A stretch of DNA of 64,000 bases from NCBI GenBank assembly GCA_049652745.1, contig JBASEY010000017.1, forward strand, positions 124,001 to 188,000, given 5' to 3'. The notes below the pieces were generated by a model. The model did no database searches. It was not told the DNA's origin and saw nothing but the letters and a program-made list of their open reading frames with translations. Of the stretch, positions 53,691 through 62,264 are shown piece by piece (position 1 is the stretch's first letter; each line of letters opens with the position of its first letter). Origin of the DNA: JBASEY01 sp049652745. Its GTDB lineage: Bacteria > CSSED10-310. The position numbers and the translations under genes were made by a program.

Positions 53691-54485
53691 TTATATCTCA
53701 CGCGCGAACCTGGGCGCTGCTTTTCGAAAGACCAGATACCCAATGACAACACTGACAACTGCGGATAAAGCGGCATAGCCGACCGATCGTATCGAAGGCG
53801 ATCTTTGATATAAAAATGTAAATCTGAATAATTCCAGAATATGAACCATCGGATTTAGACGATAGACCATTACAAGCCAACTCCATTTGGGCGGAACATC
53901 ATTTAGATAAGAAATCGGATATACGACGGGCACCGACCAGAACCATACCAGCAGAATTACCTCGAGAATATGAAAAATATCACGAAAAAAAACGGCCAAG
54001 GCTGACGTGATGAACGTCAATCCCAATGAAAACAGTGCAAGTATGACAATCGCCGGTATCAAGTACAGGATATGAACGGTAAAAGGTATTTTATAAGCTG
54101 CCAGAAAAAGAGTCAGAACTAACAGAGTCAAGATGAAATTAATCAAGTTGGAGCAGACTGTGGCGATAGGTAACAAAATTCGCTTAAAACTGACTTTTTT
54201 AATCAGGTTGCCATGCTCGATAATACTACTTGCACCCATCATCAGGCTGTTGGAGAAAAAGAGCCAGGGCAGTTGAGCCGTCAACAGAAACACGGTGAAA
54301 GGCCAATCGACTTTCACTCGTATGATCAAAGAAAAAACGATGGTGTAGATCATCATTTGCATCAAAGGTGTGATCAAAGACCAGAGAAACCCTAAAAACG
54401 ATGACTGATACTTCAGTTTGAGATTACGGACGGTAAAATTTCCGAGCAGCTCCCAAGTATTTCTGCCGGGTAAAAGCCCGCTCAT
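53691..54485 (-). CDS. wzm: O-antigen/polysaccharide ABC exporter permease Wzm
   Basis: The 264-residue permease has six predicted helices and the ABC-2 family stretch LKYQSSFLGFLWSLITPL, then MGASSIIEHGNLIKKVSFKR. Its ATG overlaps the lptE stop by one base (TAATG). It partners the adjacent Wzt. Confidence 0.92.
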   Translation of the reverse strand: MSGLLPGRNTWELLGNFTVRNLKLKYQSSFLGFLWSLITPLMQMMIYTIVFSLIIRVKVDWPFTVFLLTAQLPWLFFSNSLMMGASSIIEHGNLIKKVSFKRILLPIATVCSNLINFILTLLVLTLFLAAYKIPFTVHILYLIPAIVILALFSLGLTFITSALAVFFRDIFHILEVILLVWFWSVPVVYPISYLNDVPPKWSWLVMVYRLNPMVHILELFRFTFLYQRSPSIRSVGYAALSAVVSVVIGYLVFRKAAPRFAREI

Positions 54486-55000
54486 TAAAAACCTTCCAGA
54501 AGAATACTCGAGATGCTTTCAGCAAAGTCCTTCGCAGCATTCTCCCATGCTCGTAGCCTGTTCGTTTCAACCGATCCAAGACCGTCCGTGATTTTATACA
54601 CTTCATGAAACCGATAAGCTTTATTTTCCCAATACACTGTTTCCTTCACCAAATCTTTTAACCTCAGATCGGCCGTGATGTTGATGTAATACTGGGTCAC
54701 TTGCCGCTGAGCATTCAATGTCGGAACATACTCATACTGTTTTATCGTACCCTCCAGCACGGCATCCGCATCACTCATCTTTTGAACGACACGAATACCG
54801 GAACGCCGATTGAATGATGTCGTCAACTCCTGAGTAATGATCCTTTCCAATCCATATTCATAAGTTTCATTTTGAAAAACGGGTACGGCGATATTCTGCA
54901 TGTACGGCGGCAAGGAATTGCCCAGCCCCGTCAATGCGTACCCACAGCCGTACAGCAGAAAAATCATCGCGAAACAATAAAAATATTTATATACTCTCAC
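54485..55000 (-). CDS. lptE: LPS-assembly lipoprotein LptE
   Basis: The 171-residue lipoprotein has a signal with lipobox LYGC at about 16-18 and the LptE pattern IAVPVFQNETYEYGLERIIT. It joins LptD in the outer membrane to insert lipopolysaccharide. The frame opens at 55069; the GTG at 55000 overlaps the leuS stop (GTGA) and is preferred. The leuS-lptE order is often seen in Proteobacteria. Confidence 0.88.
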   Translation of the reverse strand: MRVYKYFYCFAMIFLLYGCGYALTGLGNSLPPYMQNIAVPVFQNETYEYGLERIITQELTTSFNRRSGIRVVQKMSDADAVLEGTIKQYEYVPTLNAQRQVTQYYINITADLRLKDLVKETVYWENKAYRFHEVYKITDGLGSVETNRLRAWENAAKDFAESISSILLEGF

Positions 55001-57615
55001 TTGACAACCACATTGACCAATTTGTTGGATACTATTATCACTTTTACGATCGATTTGCCTGCTACCCAAGATAAAACAACCTCATTGCTTCTGACCATTT
55101 CCTCGAGCAACTCATTCGGCGTATCCTGAGCGACTGTCAGGCGGGTTCTTAATTTTCCGTTTATTTGAACGGGTATTTCGATATTTTTTTCCGATGCAAT
55201 ATCCTCGTCCCAACCCGGCCAAGGCCCCCATGCCAGAAGCTTTTCACCACCCAATATGCTCCAGAGCTCTTCACATATATGCGGAGCGAACGGATTCAAC
55301 AGTTGAATAACAGATTTCACAGCCTCTCTGACAGCCATCCTGATGCTGGAAAAGTCACGGTGAGTTTTTTCCGGAATAGTGGTGGCATACAATTGATTGA
55401 CAATTTCCATGCAGGCGCTGATTGACGTATTGAAATGATATCGTCCCTCGAAATCTTGAGACACTCTTTTGATAGCCGAGTGTGTTTTATGTCGAAGGTT
55501 TTCAGCGCTTTCACAACTGATTCCAGTTTCAAATACCAAGTCTTCGGCGCACCCCAAAAGAAGGCGCTCATAATCATAAACATATCTCCAAAGACGTTTT
55601 AAGAAGCGAAAAACACCTTCCACTCCGCTGTCGCTCCAGTCCAGGTCCTTGACCGGCGGCGCTGCGAACAACGAGAAAACACGAATGGAATCCGCTCCAT
55701 ATTTTAGAAGGTACTCTTCCGGATCCTTCGTGTTTCGCTTGGATTTAGACATTTTTTCCGATCGGCCGGCTTCCAACCTGTTTCCACAAATTTTGCACGT
55801 AAAAGAGCCATCTCCATTATCGATTGCTTCTTCCGGATATAAATATCCGTCTTTAGGACAATGCAACACCGCCATACATACCATTCCTTGAGTCAGCAAT
55901 TTGGAAAAAGGCTCATCAACATCAGCGTACCCAAGGTCTCGTATGACCTTATGAATGAACCGGGCATAAAGCAGATGCATAACGGCATGTTCGATGCCGC
56001 CGATGTATTGATCTACCGGCATCCAATATTTGTTCTTTTCAGGATCGACGATTTGCTCAGTGTTTCGCGGATCACAATATCTGCTGTAATACCAAGACGA
56101 ATCCACAAATGTGTCCATCGTATCCGTTTCTCTTCGAGCAGGTTTTCCACATATCGGACAGGTAGTCTCAATGAATTCCTTTACCGATGCCAAAGGATTG
56201 CCTCCCTTTGACCAATCGATGGGTATATCTTTGGGCAGGAGGACAGGGAGGTCTTTCTCCGGGACGGGAACAGCTCCACAATCATCGCAGTTGATGATTG
56301 GAATTGGAGTTCCCCAATACCTTTGCCTGGAAATACCCCAGTCTTTGAGTCTATAGGTGACGGCATATTCACCTATTCCTTGTTCTTCTAAATACCGCGT
56401 TATCTTTACTATTCCCTCATCACTTTTCAGGCCGTCAAAGGGTCCCGAGTTGACCATGTTTCCTACCGCTTCAAAAGCTTCTTCCATAAGATCTGAATCG
56501 AGATTTTTACCTTCAGGAGCAATGACAATACGAATGGGCAAATCATATTTTCTCGCGAACTCAAAATCCCTTTGGTCATGCGCGGGCACCGACATAATGG
56601 CTCCGGTTCCGTATCCCCATAAAACAAAATCACTGACCCAAATCGGGATTTTTTCCCCCGTCAGTGGATTGAGCGCATAAGCCCCAGTAAAACAACCTTC
56701 TTTTGGAATACCGACATCGGTTCGTTCAATAATATCGATATGTCTGACTTTTTCAGCAAAAATACGCAGAGTTTCCCGTCTTTCTTCCGATATCGCCAAT
56801 TCGAGGGCCAGTGGGTTTTCCGGAGCCAACACCATGAATGTCGCTCCATACAGTGTATCGGGTCGAGTCGTAAATACACGAATTTTTTTGTCGGATCGAT
56901 CGACAGGAAAATCAACAAATGCGCCTTCACTTCGTCCTATCCAATTTTTCTGCATAGTCAGAACTTTTTCCGGCCAATGCCCTTCCAACAATCGTTGATC
57001 ATTCAACAAGGCTTCGGCATAATCCGTGATTTTCAAAAACCAGCCGTCCATTTCCCGAATTTCCACTTCGGATCCGCATCGCCAGCATACATTGCCGGAT
57101 TCAACCTGCTCATTCGCCAAAACAGTAGCGCATTTTCCACACCAATTCACTTCGGTCGTCTTTCGATACGCCAGACCTTTGTGATGCATCTGAAGGAAAA
57201 GCCATTGACACCATTTATAATACTCAGGATGGCACGTGGCAATTTCCCTTGACCAGTCGAACGAGTAACCGATTCGTTTGAATTGATCACGCATGTGATC
57301 GATATTCGATTGGGTCCATTCCGCCGGATGAATTCCTCGTTCGATAGCGGCATTTTCAGCCGGCAGGCCGAATCCGTCCCATCCCATGGGGTGAAGTACC
57401 GAAAATCCTTTCATCATTTTAAAACGCGCTATGGCGTCACCAATTGCATAATTCCTGACATGCCCCATGTGCAGTTTTCCGGAAGGATAAGGATACATCT
57501 CCAGGCAGTAAAACTTTTGCTTTTTTACTGTTTCCGTGCATTCAAACGCTTTTTGATCATCCCAGATTTTTTGTCTGCGTTTTTCAATCTCGCCAAATGT
57601 GTATTTCTCCTCCAT
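54997..57615 (-). CDS. leuS: Leucyl-tRNA synthetase
   Basis: The 872-residue class I enzyme has HMGH at about 50, Zn-binding CGKCATVLANEQVESGNVCW (about 158-180), the CP1 editing domain (FTTRPDTLYGATF) and KMSKS near 619 (EKMSKSKRNTK). It attaches leucine to tRNA-Leu and edits mischarged products. Start ATG at 57615 has GGAGGG very close by. It heads leuS-lptE-wzm-wzt. A weak promoter lies upstream. Confidence 0.96.
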   Translation of the reverse strand: MEEKYTFGEIEKRRQKIWDDQKAFECTETVKKQKFYCLEMYPYPSGKLHMGHVRNYAIGDAIARFKMMKGFSVLHPMGWDGFGLPAENAAIERGIHPAEWTQSNIDHMRDQFKRIGYSFDWSREIATCHPEYYKWCQWLFLQMHHKGLAYRKTTEVNWCGKCATVLANEQVESGNVCWRCGSEVEIREMDGWFLKITDYAEALLNDQRLLEGHWPEKVLTMQKNWIGRSEGAFVDFPVDRSDKKIRVFTTRPDTLYGATFMVLAPENPLALELAISEERRETLRIFAEKVRHIDIIERTDVGIPKEGCFTGAYALNPLTGEKIPIWVSDFVLWGYGTGAIMSVPAHDQRDFEFARKYDLPIRIVIAPEGKNLDSDLMEEAFEAVGNMVNSGPFDGLKSDEGIVKITRYLEEQGIGEYAVTYRLKDWGISRQRYWGTPIPIINCDDCGAVPVPEKDLPVLLPKDIPIDWSKGGNPLASVKEFIETTCPICGKPARRETDTMDTFVDSSWYYSRYCDPRNTEQIVDPEKNKYWMPVDQYIGGIEHAVMHLLYARFIHKVIRDLGYADVDEPFSKLLTQGMVCMAVLHCPKDGYLYPEEAIDNGDGSFTCKICGNRLEAGRSEKMSKSKRNTKDPEEYLLKYGADSIRVFSLFAAPPVKDLDWSDSGVEGVFRFLKRLWRYVYDYERLLLGCAEDLVFETGISCESAENLRHKTHSAIKRVSQDFEGRYHFNTSISACMEIVNQLYATTIPEKTHRDFSSIRMAVREAVKSVIQLLNPFAPHICEELWSILGGEKLLAWGPWPGWDEDIASEKNIEIPVQINGKLRTRLTVAQDTPNELLEEMVRSNEVVLSWVAGKSIVKVIIVSNKLVNVVVK

Positions 57616-57681
57616 AACCCTCCATCCCTTTGATTACAAGCACCTCAACCGATCATCCAGGCACTTTACAAATACCCTTTA

Positions 57682-57710
57682 TTACTAGCATCGAAGCCTT
57701 ATCCGGTCAA
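57682..57710 (-). promoter_or_regulatory. Possible promoter for the leuS operon
   Basis: On the minus strand TTGACC (57705-57710), 17 bases and TAGTAA (57682-57687), or AGTAAT with one more spacer base, lie over the end of the preceding gene. The -10 is poor. Confidence 0.3.
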
Positions 57711-58657
57711 GTATGCTCACTTGAAAAACCTTTGTCTTTTTGGGGTTTAAGAAAAAATAAAATCAATGAACCGATCAATTCACATAGAATAATGATAACT
57801 CTGGATAATACTGCCGCTGCTGCAGCAGGTCCGGCTTTGACGATTCCTGAACTGAGTCTGGTCAAAATCAACTCTCGCACTCCCAACCCCGCAGGGGTGA
57901 AAACGGCCAAAAATCCAACCAACCAGGCCAAGCTGTTCCCGCCCATACTGAGCAAAATATATTCTTTCCCGAGGGGATCCAACATCTTCAATAAAAACCA
58001 AAAGCCCAAACCATGAAAAACCCAAACAAAGCTATATTGCATCAGAAGCCTGAGGATCATTCCGAATTTCGGAACATCTTCGAGTGGAACCACATAATCG
58101 GGAAATCGACGTGAAAGTATTTTGACTGCCCGGTGAATCATCTTTGGATGTAAAAACACAAGGACTGAAGGGCTTAGTAAAAGTAATACTTGTATTTCCC
58201 AGGGCATCAAAAGCAGGCGGCTTAGTACCAGCAATCCTATGATGGAAGACGATGTCATCAGAAAAAGTGATTCCAGGATAATGCTGAGTACATTTGTGCC
58301 TTCCGGTATGCCGTCGCGCTTAGCCAGGACGATCCGGCCTGTCACGCCCCATATCTTTCCCGGCATATATTTTAAAAGCATCGAATAATAAAAACTTCTG
58401 AAGCTTTCAGTAAAAGAGTATTGCGCCCCCAATATCTCCAACAACACTTTCCAGTTCCAGGCAATCGTTCCAACTCCTAGAAAAAAAAACAAAAAGGCGG
58501 GCAGCGCCCACCAGATTGCATCAGAATTAAAGCTGTTTATAATTTTATCCCAATCTTTTGCGACCTGTCTGCCGATAAAAAATAGAAGTACGGCCGGAAT
58601 ACCAAATCGTAAAAACGGCTGTAATCGCTTCCAAACGCTGTTCGATTTAAAAAACAT
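57707..58657 (-). CDS. Lysylphosphatidylglycerol-synthase-like membrane protein
   Basis: The 316-residue protein has about 7-8 membrane helices and the flippase-domain pattern of LPG_synthase_TM/AglD-type proteins (MLLKYMPGKIWGVTGRIVLA; VFTPAGLGVRELIL). No aminoacyltransferase domain is present, so it is likely a lipid translocase or a regulator of one. An ATG at 58657 is preferred to the TTG at 58663. It lies 64 bases after xseB and may join the dtd operon. Confidence 0.82.
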   Translation of the reverse strand: MFFKSNSVWKRLQPFLRFGIPAVLLFFIGRQVAKDWDKIINSFNSDAIWWALPAFLFFFLGVGTIAWNWKVLLEILGAQYSFTESFRSFYYSMLLKYMPGKIWGVTGRIVLAKRDGIPEGTNVLSIILESLFLMTSSSIIGLLVLSRLLLMPWEIQVLLLLSPSVLVFLHPKMIHRAVKILSRRFPDYVVPLEDVPKFGMILRLLMQYSFVWVFHGLGFWFLLKMLDPLGKEYILLSMGGNSLAWLVGFLAVFTPAGLGVRELILTRLSSGIVKAGPAAAAAVLSRVIIILCELIGSLILFFLKPQKDKGFSSEHT

Positions 58658-58721
58658 AGCCAATTTCCAAAGCGTTTCAAATAAAATGACAGATCATCAT
58701 CCTCGATCTCAAGACGGCGTT

Positions 58722-58979
58722 TTACGGTGCCTCACCAACAGAATTCATGTCGTCCGGATCAATTCTGCGCAATAATTTTTCGACTCGAGATTCAGCTTCG
58801 TTCAATTGCTGGTTGCACCGCTTCAGCAACTCCATCCCCCGCTCAAAAAAATCGACTGATTCCACTAAAGGCATCTGCCCTTTCTCAAACTTGTCCACTA
58901 ATTCTTGCAGCTCCGAATAACATTCTTCGAAAGACATGTCATTCACCGATTTCCAATCCTTCTTGCTTGTCTGATTCAT
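58722..58979 (-). CDS. xseB: Exodeoxyribonuclease VII small subunit
   Basis: The 85-residue subunit has the family helices (MSFEECYSELQELVDKFEKG; FFERGMELLKRCNQQLNEAE). With XseA it degrades single-stranded DNA. The frame opens at 59012, but the ATG at 58979 overlaps the xseA stop by four bases and has GGAG upstream. Confidence 0.93.
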   Translation of the reverse strand: MNQTSKKDWKSVNDMSFEECYSELQELVDKFEKGQMPLVESVDFFERGMELLKRCNQQLNEAESRVEKLLRRIDPDDMNSVGEAP

Positions 58980-60400
58980 TCCTTCTCCTTTTTGATTTCC
59001 TGGATTTTGCATTCCATACGACCATCATACAGTGAAACATTCACGCGTTCGCCCACTTGTACTGTTTGAACCGAACTGACGATCGTCTTATCCGGCAGTG
59101 AACAGATCGCATACCCTTTTTCCAATATAAGCCTTGGATTATGGCCTTTCAGCGCCGAAGCCATTTTGTCGACCATATGGTGAAATCTCTCCAAATCGAA
59201 TCGGCTTAATCTGTATAGGAACTGCTTCAGCATATTTACTTTGTCCTGCTTGTAATTTTTCCACACCGTTATAAGCCGATTCTCGGCAAGCGTTAAATTG
59301 GCACTGTAATCCATCACTATTCGATCCGGACGAAAAACCAGAAACTGCGTGTGTGTCTGTGACAGTTTGGATCTGAGCCCATATAACTTTTGATTGGCCA
59401 TTGCCGCCAAATTGTCCTGAAACCGATCCAGCGTCAACTGCATTTCACGAACAAATTCCATCGGCTTGAATAATTTATGTTTACTTTTATCAACAATATA
59501 AAGGCGCTTCAATTCAAGAGTGTTCATAATCTCTCGATTCAATCGGCCTTGCAATTCATTGAGATATCGCTGAATTTCCACCTTGTCCGGAACGGCGGAT
59601 TCAGCCGCTGCTGATGGAGTGGGAGCTCGGTGATCAGCGACAAAATCACAGATTGTAAAATCGATTTCATGGCCGACGGCGGAGATGATCGGGATATCAC
59701 AAGCAAAGACGGCTCGAGCGACGTTTTCTTCGTTAAAAGGCCATAAATCCTCGATCGATCCACCTCCTCTACCCACAATCAGCACATCGGGTTTTTCATC
59801 TGAAGGCAGTGATTGAAACGTACGAATGGCTCTGACGATTTCTTCAGATGCGGTACTTCCCTGCACCGCGGCGGGACATAAAACGAGGTCCACAATTGGG
59901 TAGCGCCTGCTGATGACGTTGACGATATCGGATATAGCCGCGCCGGTTGGTGACGTGACGACGCCGATCCTTTTCGGAAAAGCAGGTATCGGTTTCTTCC
60001 ATTTTGCATCGAACAAGCCTTCTTTCATGAGTTTTTGTTTCAATCGTTCAAAAGCCTGATGCAAATCACCCAGGCCGCTGGAATCCATTTTCGCCACAAT
60101 CAACTGGTATGAACCTTGAGGCGCATAAACCGATAGTGAGCCGAAAACCCTGACGCTGACGCCGTTTTTGGGTTGAAATGCCAGGTTTCGATTTGTATTT
60201 CTGAACATCACACAGCGCAATGTAGAATCGGCATCCTTCAGCGAAAAATACATATGTCCCGATTGATGATGTACAAAGTTCGAAATTTCGCCTTCAACCC
60301 AGATGGATTGAAATTCATCTTCCATAAGTTGCTTAATTTCAACGGTCAACTCTGAAACACTGTAAACTTTATCTGCATGATTTTGAGTCATATTGACCAT
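58976..60400 (-). CDS. xseA: Exodeoxyribonuclease VII large subunit
   Basis: The 474-residue subunit has an N-terminal OB fold (YSVSELTVEIKQLMEDEFQS; IWVEGEISNF) and the catalytic domain with GVVTSPTGAAISDI and VLIVGRGGGSIEDLWPFNEE plus PTPSAAAE. The ATG at 60400 overlaps the DUF362 stop by one base (TGATG). A further ATG at 60391 is possible. It works in DNA repair and mismatch excision. Confidence 0.94.
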   Translation of the reverse strand: MVNMTQNHADKVYSVSELTVEIKQLMEDEFQSIWVEGEISNFVHHQSGHMYFSLKDADSTLRCVMFRNTNRNLAFQPKNGVSVRVFGSLSVYAPQGSYQLIVAKMDSSGLGDLHQAFERLKQKLMKEGLFDAKWKKPIPAFPKRIGVVTSPTGAAISDIVNVISRRYPIVDLVLCPAAVQGSTASEEIVRAIRTFQSLPSDEKPDVLIVGRGGGSIEDLWPFNEENVARAVFACDIPIISAVGHEIDFTICDFVADHRAPTPSAAAESAVPDKVEIQRYLNELQGRLNREIMNTLELKRLYIVDKSKHKLFKPMEFVREMQLTLDRFQDNLAAMANQKLYGLRSKLSQTHTQFLVFRPDRIVMDYSANLTLAENRLITVWKNYKQDKVNMLKQFLYRLSRFDLERFHHMVDKMASALKGHNPRLILEKGYAICSLPDKTIVSSVQTVQVGERVNVSLYDGRMECKIQEIKKEKE

Positions 60401-61509
60401 CAATTAACAGGAATCAATTCATATCGGCGAGAGCCGAGGCCGATGGATTCACCGTATCGAAGCTGTGCTTCGGGATCCACATCAGTATGGATGAGTGAAA
60501 ATTTTTCTTTTCCTTCGGAATTTTTATTCGGAAGGCGAGAATCCGGGAGTCCGGGAGCTTTTTTTATGAGGTCGATGCTTGCCTGGTCGATTGCAACGGG
60601 ATCAATGGAAGCTAGAATACCGATATTCTGAACGACGGGAGTGTCGGTCCATTTGATACAGTCACAATCCGGCGTGATGTTCAGCAAAAAATTCAAATGC
60701 AGAATTTTTGTTTTAAAATGCTTGACGACAGCGAGAGCGACTTCGGCCATTTTTTCTTGAACACTGGTGCTTGAACCTTCCCAAAGAATTTTTATTGCAT
60801 ATTCCGGGCAAATCGACAGGCACTCAGCACATCCAACACATTTGTCGATATCGAAATGGGCAATGCCGTCATGGAGTCTAATGGCGTTTACCGGACAAAT
60901 AGCGACGCATCTTCCACATCCGATACATTTTTGCTCACTGACCAAAGTCGGTTTCATATCTGCATGCATACGCTGTTTAGTCGCTCTTGAGCTGCACCCC
61001 ATCGACAGGTTCTTTATAGCCCCGCCGAATCCTGTCAATCGATGACCTTTCATATGATTCACAGAAATTAACGCGTCGGCTTCAACAATCGTTTTACCGA
61101 TTTTCACCGACTTGAAATATTTCGGTCCTGCCGGCAATTCGGCAACAGATGTCGATTTAATTCCATCGGCGATAAAGATTGGCGCGTTGACGACGGAATA
61201 ACTGAAACCGTTTTGAATGGCAAGTTCATAATGGGGAACACCCTTGGACCGCGGCCCTTTGTAAAGCGTATTCGTATCCGTTAGAAAGGGCTGGCACTTC
61301 CTATCTTTCAGATGATCTACCAAAGCTCTTACAAATGTCGGATGCACATATCCCGTCGATCCTTTTTCGCCAAAGTGGATTTTTACCGCAACAGACATAT
61401 TTTCTTTAAAAACGCCCAATCCGACTGTTTTCAACAGTTTCTCAAATTGTTCAATCGGCGACGAATGCATTTTGGCTCTGGCACTGACAAAAAACACTTT
61501 TGAAACCAT
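60400..61509 (-). CDS. DUF362 protein with two 4Fe-4S clusters
   Basis: The 369-residue protein has a DUF362 domain (AVKIHFGEKGSTGYVHP; VNHMKGHRLTGFGGAIKN) and, near 200-240, two ferredoxin motifs: CIGCGRCVAICP and CVGCAECLSICP. DUF362 proteins of this type are common in anaerobes; their reaction is not established. The ATG at 61509 has GAGGAGG eight bases upstream. It lies 32 bases after dtd. Confidence 0.85.
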   Translation of the reverse strand: MVSKVFFVSARAKMHSSPIEQFEKLLKTVGLGVFKENMSVAVKIHFGEKGSTGYVHPTFVRALVDHLKDRKCQPFLTDTNTLYKGPRSKGVPHYELAIQNGFSYSVVNAPIFIADGIKSTSVAELPAGPKYFKSVKIGKTIVEADALISVNHMKGHRLTGFGGAIKNLSMGCSSRATKQRMHADMKPTLVSEQKCIGCGRCVAICPVNAIRLHDGIAHFDIDKCVGCAECLSICPEYAIKILWEGSSTSVQEKMAEVALAVVKHFKTKILHLNFLLNITPDCDCIKWTDTPVVQNIGILASIDPVAIDQASIDLIKKAPGLPDSRLPNKNSEGKEKFSLIHTDVDPEAQLRYGESIGLGSRRYELIPVN

Positions 61510-61541
61510 ACGACAAACCTCCTCAGAGTCACCTTTGAAAA

Positions 61542-62006
61542 TCAATCTTGAGTATTTCGAACTGCTTCCTTCGAGTCTGCAATTATGGTAACGGGGCCGT
61601 CATTGATCAACTCTATTTCCATCATCGCCCCGAAAACACCTGTTTTCACGTCTACTTGGCATGCTCTGGCCGCAGTGATAAATGCCTGGTAAAGCATCTC
61701 CCCGGTTTCCGGATCGGCGGAGCGGTTGAAGCTGGGCCTTCTCCCCTTTCTGATATCGGCGGGAAGAGTAAATTGAGATACAACCAGCATACTTCCGCCG
61801 ATGTCCATCAACGAACGATTCATTTTGCCGTTTTGGTCATTGAATATTCGTAGCTCGATGATTTTTTTTACCAGATAATTTACATCTTTTTCAGTATCAC
61901 CCCGTTCCACTCCGAGCAAAACAAGCAGCCCTCGTTCAATCTCGCTATAGGTTTCAGACTCAATTTTAACTTTTGCTTTCGAGACTCGTTGTAAAACAGC
62001 TATCAT
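61542..62006 (-). CDS. dtd: D-aminoacyl-tRNA deacylase
   Basis: The 154-residue enzyme hydrolyses D-amino acids from tRNA. It shows SQFTL (LVVSQFTLPAD) and the Gly-Pro motif (NDGPVTI), with family length about 145-150. The ATG at 62006 has GAGG seven bases upstream. It heads the dtd-DUF362-xseA-xseB run. Confidence 0.95.
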   Translation of the reverse strand: MIAVLQRVSKAKVKIESETYSEIERGLLVLLGVERGDTEKDVNYLVKKIIELRIFNDQNGKMNRSLMDIGGSMLVVSQFTLPADIRKGRRPSFNRSADPETGEMLYQAFITAARACQVDVKTGVFGAMMEIELINDGPVTIIADSKEAVRNTQD

Positions 62007-62041
62007 GCGCCAACCTCAATAAACTCATGGTGCTTCGGATG

Positions 62042-62070
62042 AGAATAGCGATTTTTGACCATAGCTTCAA
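62042..62070 (-). promoter_or_regulatory. Possible promoter for dtd
   Basis: On the minus strand TTGAAG (62065-62070), 17 bases and TATTCT (62042-62047) upstream of dtd would give a leader of about 30 bases. Both boxes match 4 of 6. Confidence 0.4.
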
Positions 62071-62115
62071 GATCAAGCCTATCGGTTCAGAAATACAAAT
62101 TAGATAAATTGTGTC

Positions 62116-62144
62116 TTGACGTAAAGAACTCCTTTCTTTATCCT
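62116..62144 (+). promoter_or_regulatory. Possible promoter for the EF-G-like gene
   Basis: TTGACG (62116-62121, 5 of 6), 17 bases and TATCCT (62139-62144, 4 of 6). The start near 62151 leaves a leader of about 114 bases with a hairpin. This region (62007-62264, 258 bases) is the longest gap in the window. Confidence 0.4.
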
Positions 62145-62151
62145 TGCGGTT

Positions 62152-62197
62152 TGCCGGTAAAAATCGATTCCGGCAGCCTTGACGTTTTGATTTTTTT
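62152..62197 (+). promoter_or_regulatory. Leader hairpin before the EF-G-like gene
   Basis: TGCCGG (62152-62157) and CCGGCA (62170-62175) pair around a 12-base loop; a T run (62191-62197) follows 16 bases later. It could be a leader structure, but the T tract is too far for a typical terminator. Confidence 0.3.
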
Positions 62198-62264
62198 ATG
62201 ATTCACGTATTCCATCACTTTGACTGGAAATCGAAACCGAGGTCATTTACAGAAAGAGGGAAAT